DNA of 64,000 nt from Orychophragmus violaceus (Eukaryota > Streptophyta > Magnoliopsida > Brassicales > Brassicaceae): positions 47,503,270-47,567,269 of the forward strand of contig CM058239.1 of the NCBI GenBank assembly GCA_030180135.1, read 5' to 3'. The number at the start of each line of letters is the position of its first letter. The first letter of the stretch is position 1. The translations under genes were made by a program, and so were the position numbers. This document shows, piece by piece, positions 12,110 to 23,457 of this stretch. The notes beneath the pieces were generated by a model. That model was given only the letters and a program-made list of their open reading frames with translations. It was not told where the DNA came from and did no database searches.

Positions 12110-12325
12110 ATTTCTTTTCTACCCGAATTGTGTTTCAGTTTAATTTGATATTGGTTCATGTTAGTTTTAAACATTTTTAAAGCAAGAACATATATAAATT
12201 TATAAAATCAACAGAAATAAATCAACCTAAAGCAATATCTCAAATCCGAATGGACATGGAACAAAATAACCGTTACAAAATCCGATCCTCTCGGTCATTA
12301 ACATTAAACAACATCTACTCTCTTA

Positions 12326-13558
12326 TTAGTTTGAGCAGCATCCAGATTTCCTCACAGCGGAAACATCTTTACCGACATCGATCTTGTCTCCTTTCGACGG
12401 AACATTTGCGGATTCACTAGCCGCCTCCATTGCCTTCTTGCTCACAATGCAGTGGATCTGAGTGAGTACTTCCGCGAAAGCGTTCTCGACATTGGTGGAT
12501 TCGAGTGCAGAGGTTTCCATGAAGTAAAGAGATTCTTTCTCGGCGAATGACTTGGCATCTTCGGTCTGAACAGCCACGAGATGGCGCAGATCAGATTTGT
12601 TTCCCACAAGCATGACTACAATGTTTGGATCAGTGTGGTTTCTCAGTTCTTTCAGCCACGTCTCAACGTTTTGAAATGTCGAGTGTCGGGTTACATCGTA
12701 GACAAGAAGAGCTCCAACAGCTCCTCGGTAATAAGCGCTAGTGATGGCTCGGTACCTATGGAAATCAGAAACTTTTGTCAATGAAAAACAAACAAATGAC
12801 ATAGACCGAAGACAAAACCGACATATTGATTCCGGAATCTCGAGTGAAATTAAGTCACTGAAACCAATCTGGCTCTCTTACATTAACAAGAGAAGAAAAT
12901 CGATAAAGCTGAATACTTTTCAATCATAATCGTTAGGCAAAGCAAGAAGCTTTTCAACTGCAAAGCTTACCAAAATACTGATCAGAGAATCTCCAGTGAG
13001 AAACAAGAGATAAGAATCATAGAAATGAAATTACTGAAACCAATCTAGCTCTCTTATATAAACTAATCGTTGGATTCTCCTATCTAACACAAAACCCATG
13101 TTTGATTTCTCTAGCAACACTGCATTTCAAAATCAAATAACAAATCCAGATCTATCCATTTGAAAGAGATAAATCCATTGAATCTACTACATCAATTGAT
13201 AGAGATCTAATCTAAGCTCTAGCTTATTTGACAACTGAACAAACCATAAACCACCAAAACCTAGAACGATCTAACATAAAACTGTAAGGATAAAGACCCC
13301 AAAAAGAAAAACTAGATCGAGAAATGAACAATGAGACCTTTCTTGACCAGCAGTATCCCAAATCTGGGCTTTGATGACTTTATCATCAACATTCAAACTC
13401 CGAGTCGCGAACTCGACGCCAATCGTGGATTTAGACTCAAGACTGAACTCGTTCTTGGTGAATCGTGAAAGCAAATTGGATTTTCCAACACCAGAATCAC
13501 CGATTAGAATAACCTTGAAAAGGTAATCGTATTCATCATCTGCTCTGTAACCCGCCAT
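12326..13558 (-). CDS. RABA1C: Rab11-type small GTPase RABA1c
   Basis: Two exons, 13338-13558 and 12326-12755, with a 582-bp intron falling inside the DTAGQER switch II motif, the usual place in plant RABA genes. The product is 216 residues, the normal family length. Motifs: P-loop GDSGVGKS near residue 20, effector STIGVEFATR, WDTAGQER, NKSD for guanine recognition, ETSA, and C-terminal GCCSN with paired cysteines for geranylgeranylation. RABA1 proteins act at the trans-Golgi/recycling endosome in secretion, cell-plate growth and salt tolerance. The start was set at ATG 13556-13558 (MAGYRADDEYDY), the family's standard N-terminus; an in-frame TTG just upstream was not used. A truncated SINE lies about 200 bp upstream. 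Confidence 0.95.
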
Positions 13559-13754
13559 TGAATTCAAATTGCTTTTGAGCTAGCGAGTTTTTTTCGAAAT
13601 TTCAAAAATCCTAACGAGATTTACGGCCTCGAAGGGGTTTTTGTGTTCTCTGAGATTTTGTTTCGAAAGATCTTTTCGATTTCTAGAGAGAAAGACACGG
13701 AATTGAAATACCAAAACGAGAAAGAGAAAAGGACTTGTCTAATCTTTACTCTTT

Positions 13755-13795
13755 TGTAATAGTTCTCATAATCTGTATCAGCGTTAAAAAAAAAA
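13755..13795 (+). mobile_element. 5'-truncated SINE tail (41 bp)
   Basis: TGTAATAGTTCTCATAATCT...CAGCGTT plus A-tail, flanked by a perfect 14-bp duplication AATCTTTACTCTTT at 13741-13754 and 13796-13809. The body matches the 3' end of the full SINE at 45733. It lies just upstream of RABA1c. Confidence 0.85.
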
Positions 13796-13969
13796 AATCT
13801 TTACTCTTTATTATCAGATGGTGTTCATTTAGATTACTAAAACACCCTCCTCACGCTTTCGGATCTTTAGCTAGTTCCTTCGTCGGAAACGAGGACTACT
13901 TTCGTCATTGCAGACATCTTATCTTTTATGTTTTTCTTTTGACTTTTGAAATGTAAAAAAACAAATTAT

Positions 13970-14041
13970 TGCGTCTGCCGGCAGTGGAACCCGGGTCTAT
14001 TGCTTGGAAGGCAATTATCCTAACCGTTGGACTACAGACGC
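13970..14041 (-). tRNA. tRNA-Gly (anticodon TCC), possibly defective
   Basis: The minus strand reads GCGTCTG at the acceptor, a D-arm with TAGTCCAACGGTTAGGATAA (A box), anticodon loop CTTCCAA and CAGACGC at the 3' side; acceptor and anticodon stems pair. The T-arm differs from the plant consensus: the loop reads TTCCACT where TTCGACT is expected, and T-stem position 61 is G, so the 53:61 pair is G:G. Both changes lie in the B box bound by TFIIIC, so the gene may be weak or dead. Confidence 0.75.
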
Positions 14042-14125
14042 TTTTGATTTTGTTTCTTACAACTTAATTTAAAATCTTCAGTAGAATTTGGTACCTTTTT
14101 CCTTGTAATTTTGTGTTTAAAAAAC
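14042..14125. other. Short spacer
   Basis: AT-rich linker between the tRNA-Gly gene and a tRNA-like relic. Nothing else seen. Confidence 0.5.
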
Positions 14126-14172
14126 GGCGACTGCTGGCATTCGAAACCGCGCCGATTGCTTGGGAGGCAGCT
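14126..14172 (-). pseudogene. tRNA-Gly (CCC) 3'-half relic
   Basis: The minus strand has TGC-CTCCCAA-GCA (anticodon loop with CCC), followed by GGTTTCGAATGCC, a B-box-like T-arm, and a mismatched acceptor end. The D-arm and 5' acceptor are missing. It looks like the decayed half of a former tandem tRNA-Gly partner. Confidence 0.55.
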
Positions 14173-14465
14173 GGCGTGGAAAAACATCAGATATAGTATA
14201 CTAATATTTATATTAAAATAGTATGACGTGGCAAGTATAAAATTGAAGAGAGAGAGAGGTATATAACAAACCACTTCGGAGTCAAAACGGATTATATTGA
14301 CGACGACGACTCCTGAAGTCCTCCGGCGCTTCGTCCGCCGATAACCGCCGTGAGACTCTTATCGGCGTTTCGATTTACTCCGTGTTGGGTGCCTGGTTTC
14401 GATTTTGTACTCGCGTTGATAACTTGCCCGCGGCGACTTTCAAACGCGGCTCAAAGGGTTCGGGA

Positions 14466-15338
14466 ATGGGTTGCATCGGATCCTCACAGGCCAAAAATGA
14501 AGGCGGAGGTGAGTTGAATTTGATTTTTCTTGTAACCTTTAGATTCTCTCTTCGCTTATCTCTTATCTTCGTTTCAAGGATCTTTCGTGGAATTTATCTG
14601 GTTAGCTTGATCACCATCGTTCGTTGAGATTATTGAGGTTCTTGTTCTCAGAATTTTGGTGAGAGTTTCAAGATGTGAAGATAATCTTGCTAGATATTTA
14701 GTAAAGATCGCAAATGTGGAAAGCAAAATAGCTAATCACATTCCCAATCCAACGCAGAATTAGATTGTAAATGTTGACCATTGTTCTAATGTGTTCAAAA
14801 ACAGAATGTTATTGAACAGTTATATTTTAAAAATCTAGATAAAGTTGTTATCAATGGTGTGAAATGAGTTCTTAATAAGAATGTTCTTGAACATTGTTCT
14901 ATTGTGTTCTTAATAAGAATGTTCTTGAAAGTAGATTTAAATGAGTTTTGCATGTTTGACAGTGAAGCGTAAGAAAATCCGGAAACCTAAACCATGGGCG
15001 CATACCGAGCCAATAACAAGGGCACAGCTTATGAATATGCGCGAGGAATTTTGGGACACTTCTCCACACTATGGTGGTCAAAGAGGTATATATGTTTCTT
15101 ATAATTAATCTGCATTGGTGAACATTGTTTGGAAACTGAGTTAAAAATTCCTGTTAAACCAGAGATATGGGAAGCGCTACGAGCTGCTGCTGAAGCTGAA
15201 CTGACACTAGCACAAACCATTGTTGACAGTGCAGGCGTGATTGTCCAAAACAATGATCTAACATTGTGTTGGGATGAAAGAGGTGCTAGATATGAACTTC
15301 CTAGGTATGTTCTGAGTGAGCCCACGAATCTGATTTGA
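14466..15338 (+). CDS. UBTD/DC-UbP N-terminal-domain protein
   Basis: Three exons, 14466-14508, 14963-15085 and 15163-15338, give 113 residues with consistent phase-1 joins. The N-terminus MGCIGSSQ is a likely N-myristoylation site (Gly2) with an acylatable Cys3, so the protein may attach to membranes. The rest (KPWAHTEPITRAQLMNMREE, FWDTSPHYGGQREIWEALRA, YELPRYVLSEPTNL) matches the N-terminal domain of ubiquitin-domain proteins UBTD1/2, which bind ubiquitin-pathway enzymes. The C-terminal ubiquitin-like fold of animal UBTDs is absent, as in the short Arabidopsis AT5G45740 (from memory). The start was chosen because it yields MGC and splices in frame; an upstream ATG at 14382 runs into the intron and was rejected. 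Biological role unknown. Confidence 0.9.
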
Positions 15339-16263
15339 GAGCAGGGACAGTAGCTTCTAAGAACTTTGAGTCAATGACACAGAAAGCAAAAAGAAGCAAG
15401 AGATGATTAGAATCTGAAGAAAGTCTCTCATGTTCTTTACCTTCACCAAATATCATAGTTAATAGAAAGATATGTTAGTCGTAGAAGACACTCTGTATAG
15501 TTACTGAATTCTAAAGTGGCCATACGTGTTGTTGTGGTACAGATATACACTCAGGATTTCTGAACTTTTGTGGGTCAAAATGATCTAATGAACATTAGAG
15601 TAGTTGAGATAACTTCATCAACTATGAGTTTAGTGAACAAGGATAGAATTCAAAATCAATTGAAACCACAAAATTACAGTTTTTTTAAAATAATAATTTA
15701 TTTGTATGCAACTAGGTTTGATACAAAATGATTCCCTTCAATTTTCTATCATTAAAAAAATATCGAAACACACAAAATTTAAAAAAAAAAAAAAAACATT
15801 GTGTCAGAATTGGTCTTCATCTCTCAAGTCATCATGTCTTTTTCTACTCATTGGAGTTTGGAGCTATTAACTAGCCAATTACAATATTTATAGTATAATT
15901 GAGTTATATATGATCAAATCTATTTTTTTCACTGGCAATATAAATGCATTGTCAGTGTACATAGTTAACAATAGTTAATGTAGTCAACAATAATTGATGT
16001 TTAAATGACTATCCCTTATTTTTGTTAGGTCAATGATTGATAGTTGGATGTTTATGAGTTTTGAAATCAAAATAGTCTCTGCATTTATATTACTGTCAAA
16101 GGCCAGGTCGATCCTTAATCATTTGAACGACAAGATTGATTTACGATTAGTTTTCTGATGTTTTTATTTGTTTGATAATAAATTAGTATGCTTTTAGTAC
16201 ATCTGTTTTTTTTATGTATAGATTTTTGGGTCTAAAATAGAAAGATGATACTTTTTAATCTAA
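15339..16263. other. Spacer downstream of the UBTD gene
   Basis: 3' untranslated sequence followed by AT-rich DNA with an A-run at 15779-15797. No gene seen. Confidence 0.5.
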
Positions 16264-17967
16264 GGGTCCGAATGGTGACCGCGGTTTTAGTTGTGTGGGA
16301 AAAGCGGTTTTGAAGTGCGGTGCGGTTCAACTGCGGTACTTGCGGTTTGCGGGTTAAGTGCGGTTTGTATAAAAAGCGGTATAAATATATATGTTGATTG
16401 GTGAAAAAAATGATTTGCGGGACAAGTGCAGTTTTTAAAAAGATTTTTAATTAATTTTGGTTTATTGTGATTAAATTCGATTAACTTGAATATTTTATAA
16501 ATTTGGTTATTTTAGGTTGATTTGATTTGGTTTGGTTCGATAAATTTCTAAGTTTGGTTAAATTCGGTTATTTCATATAGTCCGGTTCAAAATTTTGATT
16601 TAACTTCGGTTTGATTTGCTATAAATTGGCATGATTTAGTTTCATTTTTTTCTTTTTGAATAACCAAACTAACGACTATCGAGCCGATAACCGATTTGTT
16701 TTAATCTACCAAGTCGAATTGAACTTATAATTAAATCTAAACTGAAAACCAAAACTTTTGATTTGATTCGGTTAGGTTCATTGGGTTTGGTCCAATTTAA
16801 TATCCAAAAAATTGGATTCATTTCGGATTTTCGGTAAGTTCGGACAATTAAAAAAAAAGGGTAAACCAAATAATTTGGGTAAATTTTTGGAGAATTTAGA
16901 TAGTTTGGATAGAGTTGTAGAGATTAGTTAAAATTAAACTATATAATTTTAGCAATATTTTAGGTATTTTAAATTAAATAATTATAATAATTTAATAATA
17001 AAATGAAAAACGCCTTTAGTAACCGGAAATATCTTATGGTGTAATGTATGGAGTAAATCGGTTTTGATGATCGAACCAGCCAAACCAAAATCTTTGATTC
17101 AGTTTTGTTTTGTGCGACTGATTTGGTCAAAAGTCTCAAGAAGATTTTTGTTTGGGTATATGTTTGGGTTCGGATCATGTTTTTTCGAGTTTTAGGATTT
17201 TCGGGCTTTGGGCTACGGAAAACTCTGTTCGGGTATTTTTATATATCGGGTTCAGGTAAGGTTTATCCAAAATACCAAAATTGTCTAAAAACTCAAAAAA
17301 AATTATTCAAAATTATTCGAAAATGTTTGAATTATTCAAAAATTCCGTTAAAAACTCAAATTATCTAAAGTATTCAAAATATTCAAAAATATATATACTA
17401 CCCAAAAATATAAAATAAAACTACTCAAATTATCCTAAACTCGTTCGGATTCGATACGAGTTTAGGTATTTCTCAATACTCAAAATACCTTGACTTAACT
17501 TCATTTGAATATTTTTTAAAATCGGTGCAGATGAAAATCGGAGTTTTCGAACTAGATACGCATTCAGGTTCGGATTTTGGATAAAATGTACATGTCTAAT
17601 ACATACTACTTCTTATCAACATTTGTAAAAAAAAAATAGATTTGATATACCTATGCTGTTGTTGTTTAACGTGTATGAAATATTTATAATATTATATATT
17701 AAATATAAGAAGAAATCATAAATCAATAAAGAAATAATTTACCTTTATCAGATGCGGTTTTGATCCGCAACCGCATGAGAAAGTGGGATGTGAACCAATA
17801 AAGTGCGTTATTCAGGTAAAATGAACAAACAAAAAATTAATTTTGCCAAGTGCGTTATTCTGTCAAAAAACGCATATTAACTAAACTTCTAGTTGATTGG
17901 TAAAATATTTCAAATCCGTACCGCTTTTCAGCAATACCGCTTTTGCACTGGTCACCATTCACTACCT
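16264..17967. mobile_element. hAT-like non-autonomous DNA transposon
   Basis: The ends carry inverted GAATGGTGACC (16270-16280) and GGTCACCATTC (17950-17960), each followed inward by CGGTTTT/AAAAGCGG-type sequence (GCGGTTTTAG; CCGCTTTTGC). The subterminal regions are full of GCGGTT/AACCGC repeats, a hAT feature that binds transposase. The interior (16500-17580) is made of GGTTTGGTTCGG-type low-complexity sequence and no transposase is seen. An 8-bp target duplication could not be fixed. Confidence 0.55.
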
Positions 17968-17990
17968 AAATGTTAAGATTTCTACCATTT

Positions 17991-18016
17991 GGGGGGGGGG
18001 GGGGGGGGGGGGGGGG
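17991..18016 (+). repeat. Homopolymer of 26 G
   Basis: An uninterrupted poly-G/poly-C run between the hAT-like element and the MITE cluster. Such runs are rare in AT-rich plant DNA, mutate quickly and are hard to sequence, so the exact length is unreliable. Confidence 0.9.
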
Positions 18017-18063
18017 AATAACAGTGACTTTTTGTTTTGACAACGGAAAATAACAGTGACTTA

Positions 18064-18825
18064 GACCATCTCCAACCTCACTTCATTTCTTACTCCAAAC
18101 TCCATTTTGCAGTAATTTTGCTCCAACCCTACTCCATTTTCAACTGCAAAATGGAGTAAAAAATGAGATTACTCCATATTTGGAGTAATCTCATTTTTGT
18201 TTGTTCATGACTCCATTTTTCACTCCAAAATGGAGTAGGGTTGGAGCAAAACACAACTTCATTTTGGAGTTACTCTATTTTGGAGTAAAAAATGGAGTTT
18301 TAGACCATCTCCAATGTATTTCTCTATATTTGCCTCTATTATAGAGTTCCTCTATAATAGAGGTGGGTTTTGCTCCAATGTATTCCTCTATATTTTCCTC
18401 TAAAAGAGAATATTCTCTCTAATATTCTTTTTTATTTTACTAATAATACATTTTATTTTTAAAAGTTGCAAATTAACCTCTTTTATTCTTTTTTTATTTT
18501 ACAAAACTTTTATAAAAATATAAAATATTTGAAAAAGAAACAAAAAAATTGTATATATGTATAAAAGCAACAATGAAATAATATTTTTTTATATTTATTT
18601 TGGTTATAATTGTCAAATATAAAAGTTAAAGGGGAATTATGTAAACAAAAAAGTTTGACTCTATTATAGAGGAATGCTATTTCTTTCTCTATATATAGAG
18701 GAAAAAATAGCAATCTCTATTTTAGAGCAAGATATAGAGGTGGGTTGTAGCTCATTTTCCTCTATTATAGCATTTAGAGGAAAATATAGCAATGGGTTGG
18801 AGATGCCCTTACATTGGAGATGCCC
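18064..18825. mobile_element. Harbinger/Tourist-like MITE (outer), interrupted
   Basis: Left end GACCATCTCCAACC after TTA 18061-18063; right end CATTGGAGATGCCC before TTA 18826-18828. TTA duplications and CATCTCCAA inverted ends fit PIF/Harbinger-type MITEs. The interior is a foldback made of repeated ACTCCATTTT / AAAATGGAGT blocks. A second MITE is inserted at 18303-18808. Confidence 0.75.
18303..18808. mobile_element. Harbinger/Tourist-like MITE (inner, nested)
   Basis: Left end GACCATCTCCAATG after TTA 18300-18302; right end GGTTGGAGATGCCC before TTA 18809-18811. The interior has CTCTATTATAGAG-type inverted blocks near both ends. It sits inside the outer MITE, which resumes at 18812. Confidence 0.78.
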
Positions 18826-18828
18826 TTA

Positions 18829-19643
18829 TTAGAAAAGATATATCAGTGACGTAAATAGTTTAGGTTAAAAAGACCAAAATACTTGTGAACAAACCCCAAC
18901 CGTTTCTTATACATTAATAAATTTACATATTACGTTATTACTGTTTCAATGTTTTTATAGTGTTAAACCATTTTTCAGGATAAATTAACATGTGCATTTG
19001 TTTATTCATATATTAATTTCACTGCGATGAATATAATTAAAACCTTTTTCCAAACAAAATATAACTAAAACCACCTAAGTTGAATAATCCAATCATCACT
19101 AAATGTGCTCACGTGACAGTGACATTGATCATCGTAGTAGTACCATAATTATTATGGTCGAGAGTTTTATATTTATACTTTGTTGCTTTCTTATTTTTAT
19201 CCAATTTCTTGTTTTCCATCATTTTGAGCAGCTGAGACCAGTGATCTGAGTAACATCAAACAATTTAACAGAACAAATATTCGGCTGTGACTTTTTACAC
19301 TCGATTATTTGGTAATCCTAACATTTTGAGAATCAGCACATATTCTTGCATGTTCCTTTTCTACCTAATTTTGTTATCTAACACTTTGACTTATAAGCTT
19401 AAACAAAACAAAACAAAAAAACTCACCTCAAAATCACGGTAGCTCTGCTGTGAGTCTGTCCACCGATTATTAAAAGGGCACAAAATAAATATGTGTTCAT
19501 AACATTGGTTATTGCATGATGCCAAAAAAAAAAAAATATTATAGAAATCGAAAGAGAATCCAATAAAACTTAGTAGCTTTTTGTTGTTGTTGTCATCTAC
19601 GCTTTAAATCTAAGTCAAAGTAGGCTGAACATTTCGGTTTTTT
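18829..19643. other. AT-rich spacer, 3' flank of the LINE
   Basis: No gene or clear repeat end seen. The 3' untranslated region and tail of the minus-strand LINE should lie here but could not be delimited. Confidence 0.4.
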
Positions 19644-22450
19644 TCATGGAATTCCGAAATCCGACAGGTTATGACTTACAAGCGAAAACTCTCGACCATG
19701 ATTCCTAGCCCTTTTAGCAAGGGTGTCGGCAATTACATTACCAATACAGCCAATGTGAACCAGACTAAAATACGAAAATTTCTCTCTAATAGTGGCGATG
19801 ATATCCAAATCCGAAGTAAAACCCGACCAGTCCACCGAATCTTCAATCATCTTTACGAGGTTCACATAGTCGGTTTCGATTCTAACATTGAGAATACCCC
19901 TGTCACAAAGACTCTCCATGGCCCAAATGAGTCCGTCCAATTCTGCATGAAGCGGTGATAGCTTCTCATGCACCCCTTCTCGCCTGCTAGGATCCGACCC
20001 ATATTATCCCGTAGACACCATCCTAGTCTACTGACAAAACCATGATCAAGCCATGAGGCATCAATCTGTCACGTAGGGATAGAACGAGTCTCAGGGGGAT
20101 GTTCCGTCAATATCCGTTGTGGAGAGGTATCCACATCCACCTCACATTCCTTCTGGTTTGCTATCCTCCAACTTTTCGCTTCGCGAGTGGCATGTTGAAG
20201 GGTGTATCTTGGAGATCTCTCGATACCATTGAAAACCTTATCATTCCGAGCTTTCCATATATACCATATGATCCAAGGATAATTATCTCTTTGTGGCATA
20301 TGTAGGCCCATTTCTTTTGTTCTCCAAAACAAGAAATTCATGTTTCGGTAAATAGATGTATTCGAGAAGCAACCCGGAAGGGACGAAAAGTCCGATAAAT
20401 CCCACACCTGCAAAGCTGGGGGACAAAATAATAGATGATTAATTGTTTCCTCTGGTGCTTCACCTCTGGGGAAACTCTTGTCTGTGCCAATATGCCGGTA
20501 GGCAAGACGTTGACACGTCGCTACACCCGATAAGGCTTGCCACATGAAGTGTCGAAGCTTACCACGAGTCTTAATCGTCCAAATATGACTCTTCAAAGAG
20601 GTTATGCTTGGTTCTAGCACCTCATGATTTGCTTGTGAAAAGTTAGTTTTCCATAAAAGCTCGTAGCCCAATTTGACTGTGTAAGCACCAGAAGTAGTAT
20701 GGTTCCATACATATCCATCTGATGTGAGACTGCGACTATGTCTCAGCCCAAGAATTAGAGGAACATCTTCAGGATGGAAAAGATCCCGTATCATGGGTTC
20801 GTTCCACTCACTCGACAATCGTCTCATCAGTTGGTGCACCATGAGATCGGGGTCCCTTTGCCCCAACGGGTCAACACCTCTCGGCGCGCGGGCCGGAATA
20901 TTTGGAATCCACCTTTCATCCCACACTCTAGTATTACATCCCGAACAAATCCTTTTTCTTAATCCAAGTTTAAGAACATCACTTGCAGCCATGATACTAC
21001 GCCATCCATAGGATGGTGAGTATACTCTGCGTCCTCCAAGAGATCCAAGTTTCTATAGTACCGTCCTTTTAAGTCTCTCGCAAGGAGGGAGTGTGGGTGA
21101 TCAATCAAGCGCCACATATGTTTAGCGAGAAGCGCAAGGTTCATATCGTGCCGATCTCGGAATCCAAGACCTCCGATATCCTAGGGAATACAAATCTTAC
21201 CCCATGCAATCCAATGGATTCCAGTACTATTTTGTTTTGTGCTCCACCAGTAATTCGATAATGCACTCCTCAGTTTATCAATGATACTTTGAGGGAGGAG
21301 AAAGCAAGACATAACATATGTCGGTACGGCTTGGGCAACTGATTTGATCTGCACCTCTTTCCCTCCTTTCGAGACTAACCTTGCGGGCCAAGTGCAAACC
21401 CGATTATTTAGTCTGTCTTGCACAAAACAGAAAACCTTCTGTTTTGATCCGCATATCTGTTCGGGAAGTCCAAGGTACATGCCCATGCCCCCTTCATTAG
21501 TGATGCTAATCGAGTTCTTGATCGCACGCCGAGTATCAAAATCAACTCTGCTACCGAAAAAACAGATGATTTCCCTGGGTTCAGTTGTTGACTCGATGCA
21601 TCGCCATAAACTCTGATAATGTTCAGGATCACGACACTCTGCTTTGCAGAAGAAAAGACTATCATCTGCGAATAAAAGGTGGGAAACGCTTGGGCTGGCC
21701 CTTGCGATCTTTAGCCCTGTAATCCATCTCTCCTCTTCTGCTCCATTTAAGAGGGATATAAGGGCATCTGTGCATATAATGAATAAGAAAGGGGATAAGG
21801 GATCTCCCTGTCGGAGTCCCCTGGTGGGCTTAATCCTTCCCTTTGGTTCTCCGTTTATCAGAACCTGGTACAAGACCAAAGAGATGCAAAACATTATGAG
21901 ATCAACCCATCTTTATGCGAAGCCAAATTTTAGCAAGAGTGCTCGCAGAAAATCCAATTCTACTCTGTCATATGCTTTGCTCATGTCCGTTTTTATGGCC
22001 ATGAAATTGAATTGGCACATACGATTTGTCCTGAGGGCGTGAAAATTATCTTGCGCAAGCAGAATATTATCAGTAATAAGACGTTTGGCCATGAAAGCCG
22101 TTTCTGTCTCTGAGATAAGCTTTTAAAGAACTTTCTTCAATCTTTTGCACATGATCTTCGAAATGACCTAGTAGCTCACGTTGCAGAGACTGATTAGTCT
22201 AAATTCTATCATTGCTCTTGGGCGATCTTTCTTCGGAATTAGACAAATATTTGTCTCGTTTAGCCTCGAATCAAACCTCCCCGTAGAAAAGAAATCCTTG
22301 ACCAGCTTCGTTAAATCATGACTTATCACTTGCCAAAATCTTTGGTAAAACCCACTAGTCATACCATCCGGACTTGGAGCTTTATCGGGGTTAATATAAA
22401 AAGAACCGTTTTAATCTTTTCAACGGAGGGATCCGAAAGCAGGATGTGAT
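19644..22450 (-). pseudogene. L1-type LINE, 5'-truncated and broken
   Basis: Minus-strand order: reverse transcriptase (GMTSGFYQRFWQ near 22360; AIKTDMSKAYDRVEW near 21990; GLRQGDPLSPFLF near 21820; LLFADDSLFF near 21670), then a zinc-binding zf-RVT segment (GYVWNHTTSGAYTVKLGYEL; GKLRHFMWQALSG; ETINHLLFCPPALQVW) at 20992-20069, then RNase H (ELDGLIWAMESL, FSLVHIGCIGNVIADTLAKR) at 19973-19644. The FADD catalytic box is intact, but at least four frame breaks or stops separate the pieces. The AP endonuclease and ORF1 are missing, the usual 5' truncation of LINEs. It lies between the UBTD-type and STICHEL-like genes. Confidence 0.9.
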
Positions 22451-23457
22451 TATCATCTTATTGTTGGTCAAAAAGGCTAAACATAATTCTTATAATTTTG
22501 TTATTTGAAACTTTTGGCGGGTACACAAAAGATTCGACTTTGCTTTTCTAACTCTATGATTCCGAACAAAACACACCAAAAAGGTTAGCAAAATTCTAAG
22601 TTCCCGAGAACTCACTGGTCTAACCAAACAACAAAATGAGTAGTTTTTTTGTTCTTGTCATTCTTTTATTGTTTCTTTATTTGTTGTATTTTTATTGTTC
22701 ACTTCCCGCAAACGGACAAACAGCTTTATTGGCAATGTGCTCTGCTTCCTTTCAACATGCCTCTGTGTTCGTGTCCGTAACCAGATCTCAAAACCCCTTT
22801 ATTTTTTTATTTTTTTTATCTCTCTCTCTCTCAAGATTCCCACTCTTTCTCCCTCTACAAGTTTTGAAACACACAATTTCTCTCTCTATACTCGAAAACA
22901 GCGTTGTTCTTGCTTTCTTTTACTGCCAAAAACCATCGCTTTCTCCAGAGAAACCTCTCAGGTTCTTCATGTGAATGTTTGGTTAAAGAAAAGAAGAGAA
23001 GACATCTGTGACTCCTTTCCAAAACGGTGTCGTTCTCTTTTTTCCCTCTTTTCGGTGTTGATTATGGATTCCTACTTGCAATAAGTGTCCATCTTCGCTC
23101 TTTGAAACAGACCCTTCAGAGATTTCTTTATTGTCCCAAAGAAACCGAAAAGTTTACATTTTTTGTTCAAATGGGTCCTTATATTTCTGAATGATTCTTC
23201 ACTTCCATTCTCTTGGTTTCTTTTTTGAGGAGTTTTTCATAATTTACTTACCCTTAGCGTTTCTCTAAGCTGTTTGTTTTTGGTAGGTTCTGTGAATCTT
23301 GGAGGGAAATCAGAGCTATTCTTACCAGAATCGGTGAAATCGTATTTTTCATATTTGGAAAGTTCAAAGATTTTCACACAAGAGAATGAGATACAGCTCG
23401 ATTTGGTTCTTCTATATGTTCTCAAACAAGCTTCTGTCGAAGAAAACATTCTGATCA
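22451..23457 (+). promoter_or_regulatory. Promoter/leader region of the STICHEL-like gene
   Basis: Contains pyrimidine-rich stretches (TCTCTCTCTCTCTCAAG at 22818-22834 and again near 22880), common in plant core promoters and leaders. Several short upstream ATGs precede the main start at 23458. The transcription start could not be set. Confidence 0.4.

Noticed and set aside
22636..23084. Hydrophobic frames upstream of the STICHEL-like gene
   Set aside because: Pyrimidine-rich leader DNA translated as Leu/Phe/Ser; no conserved protein.
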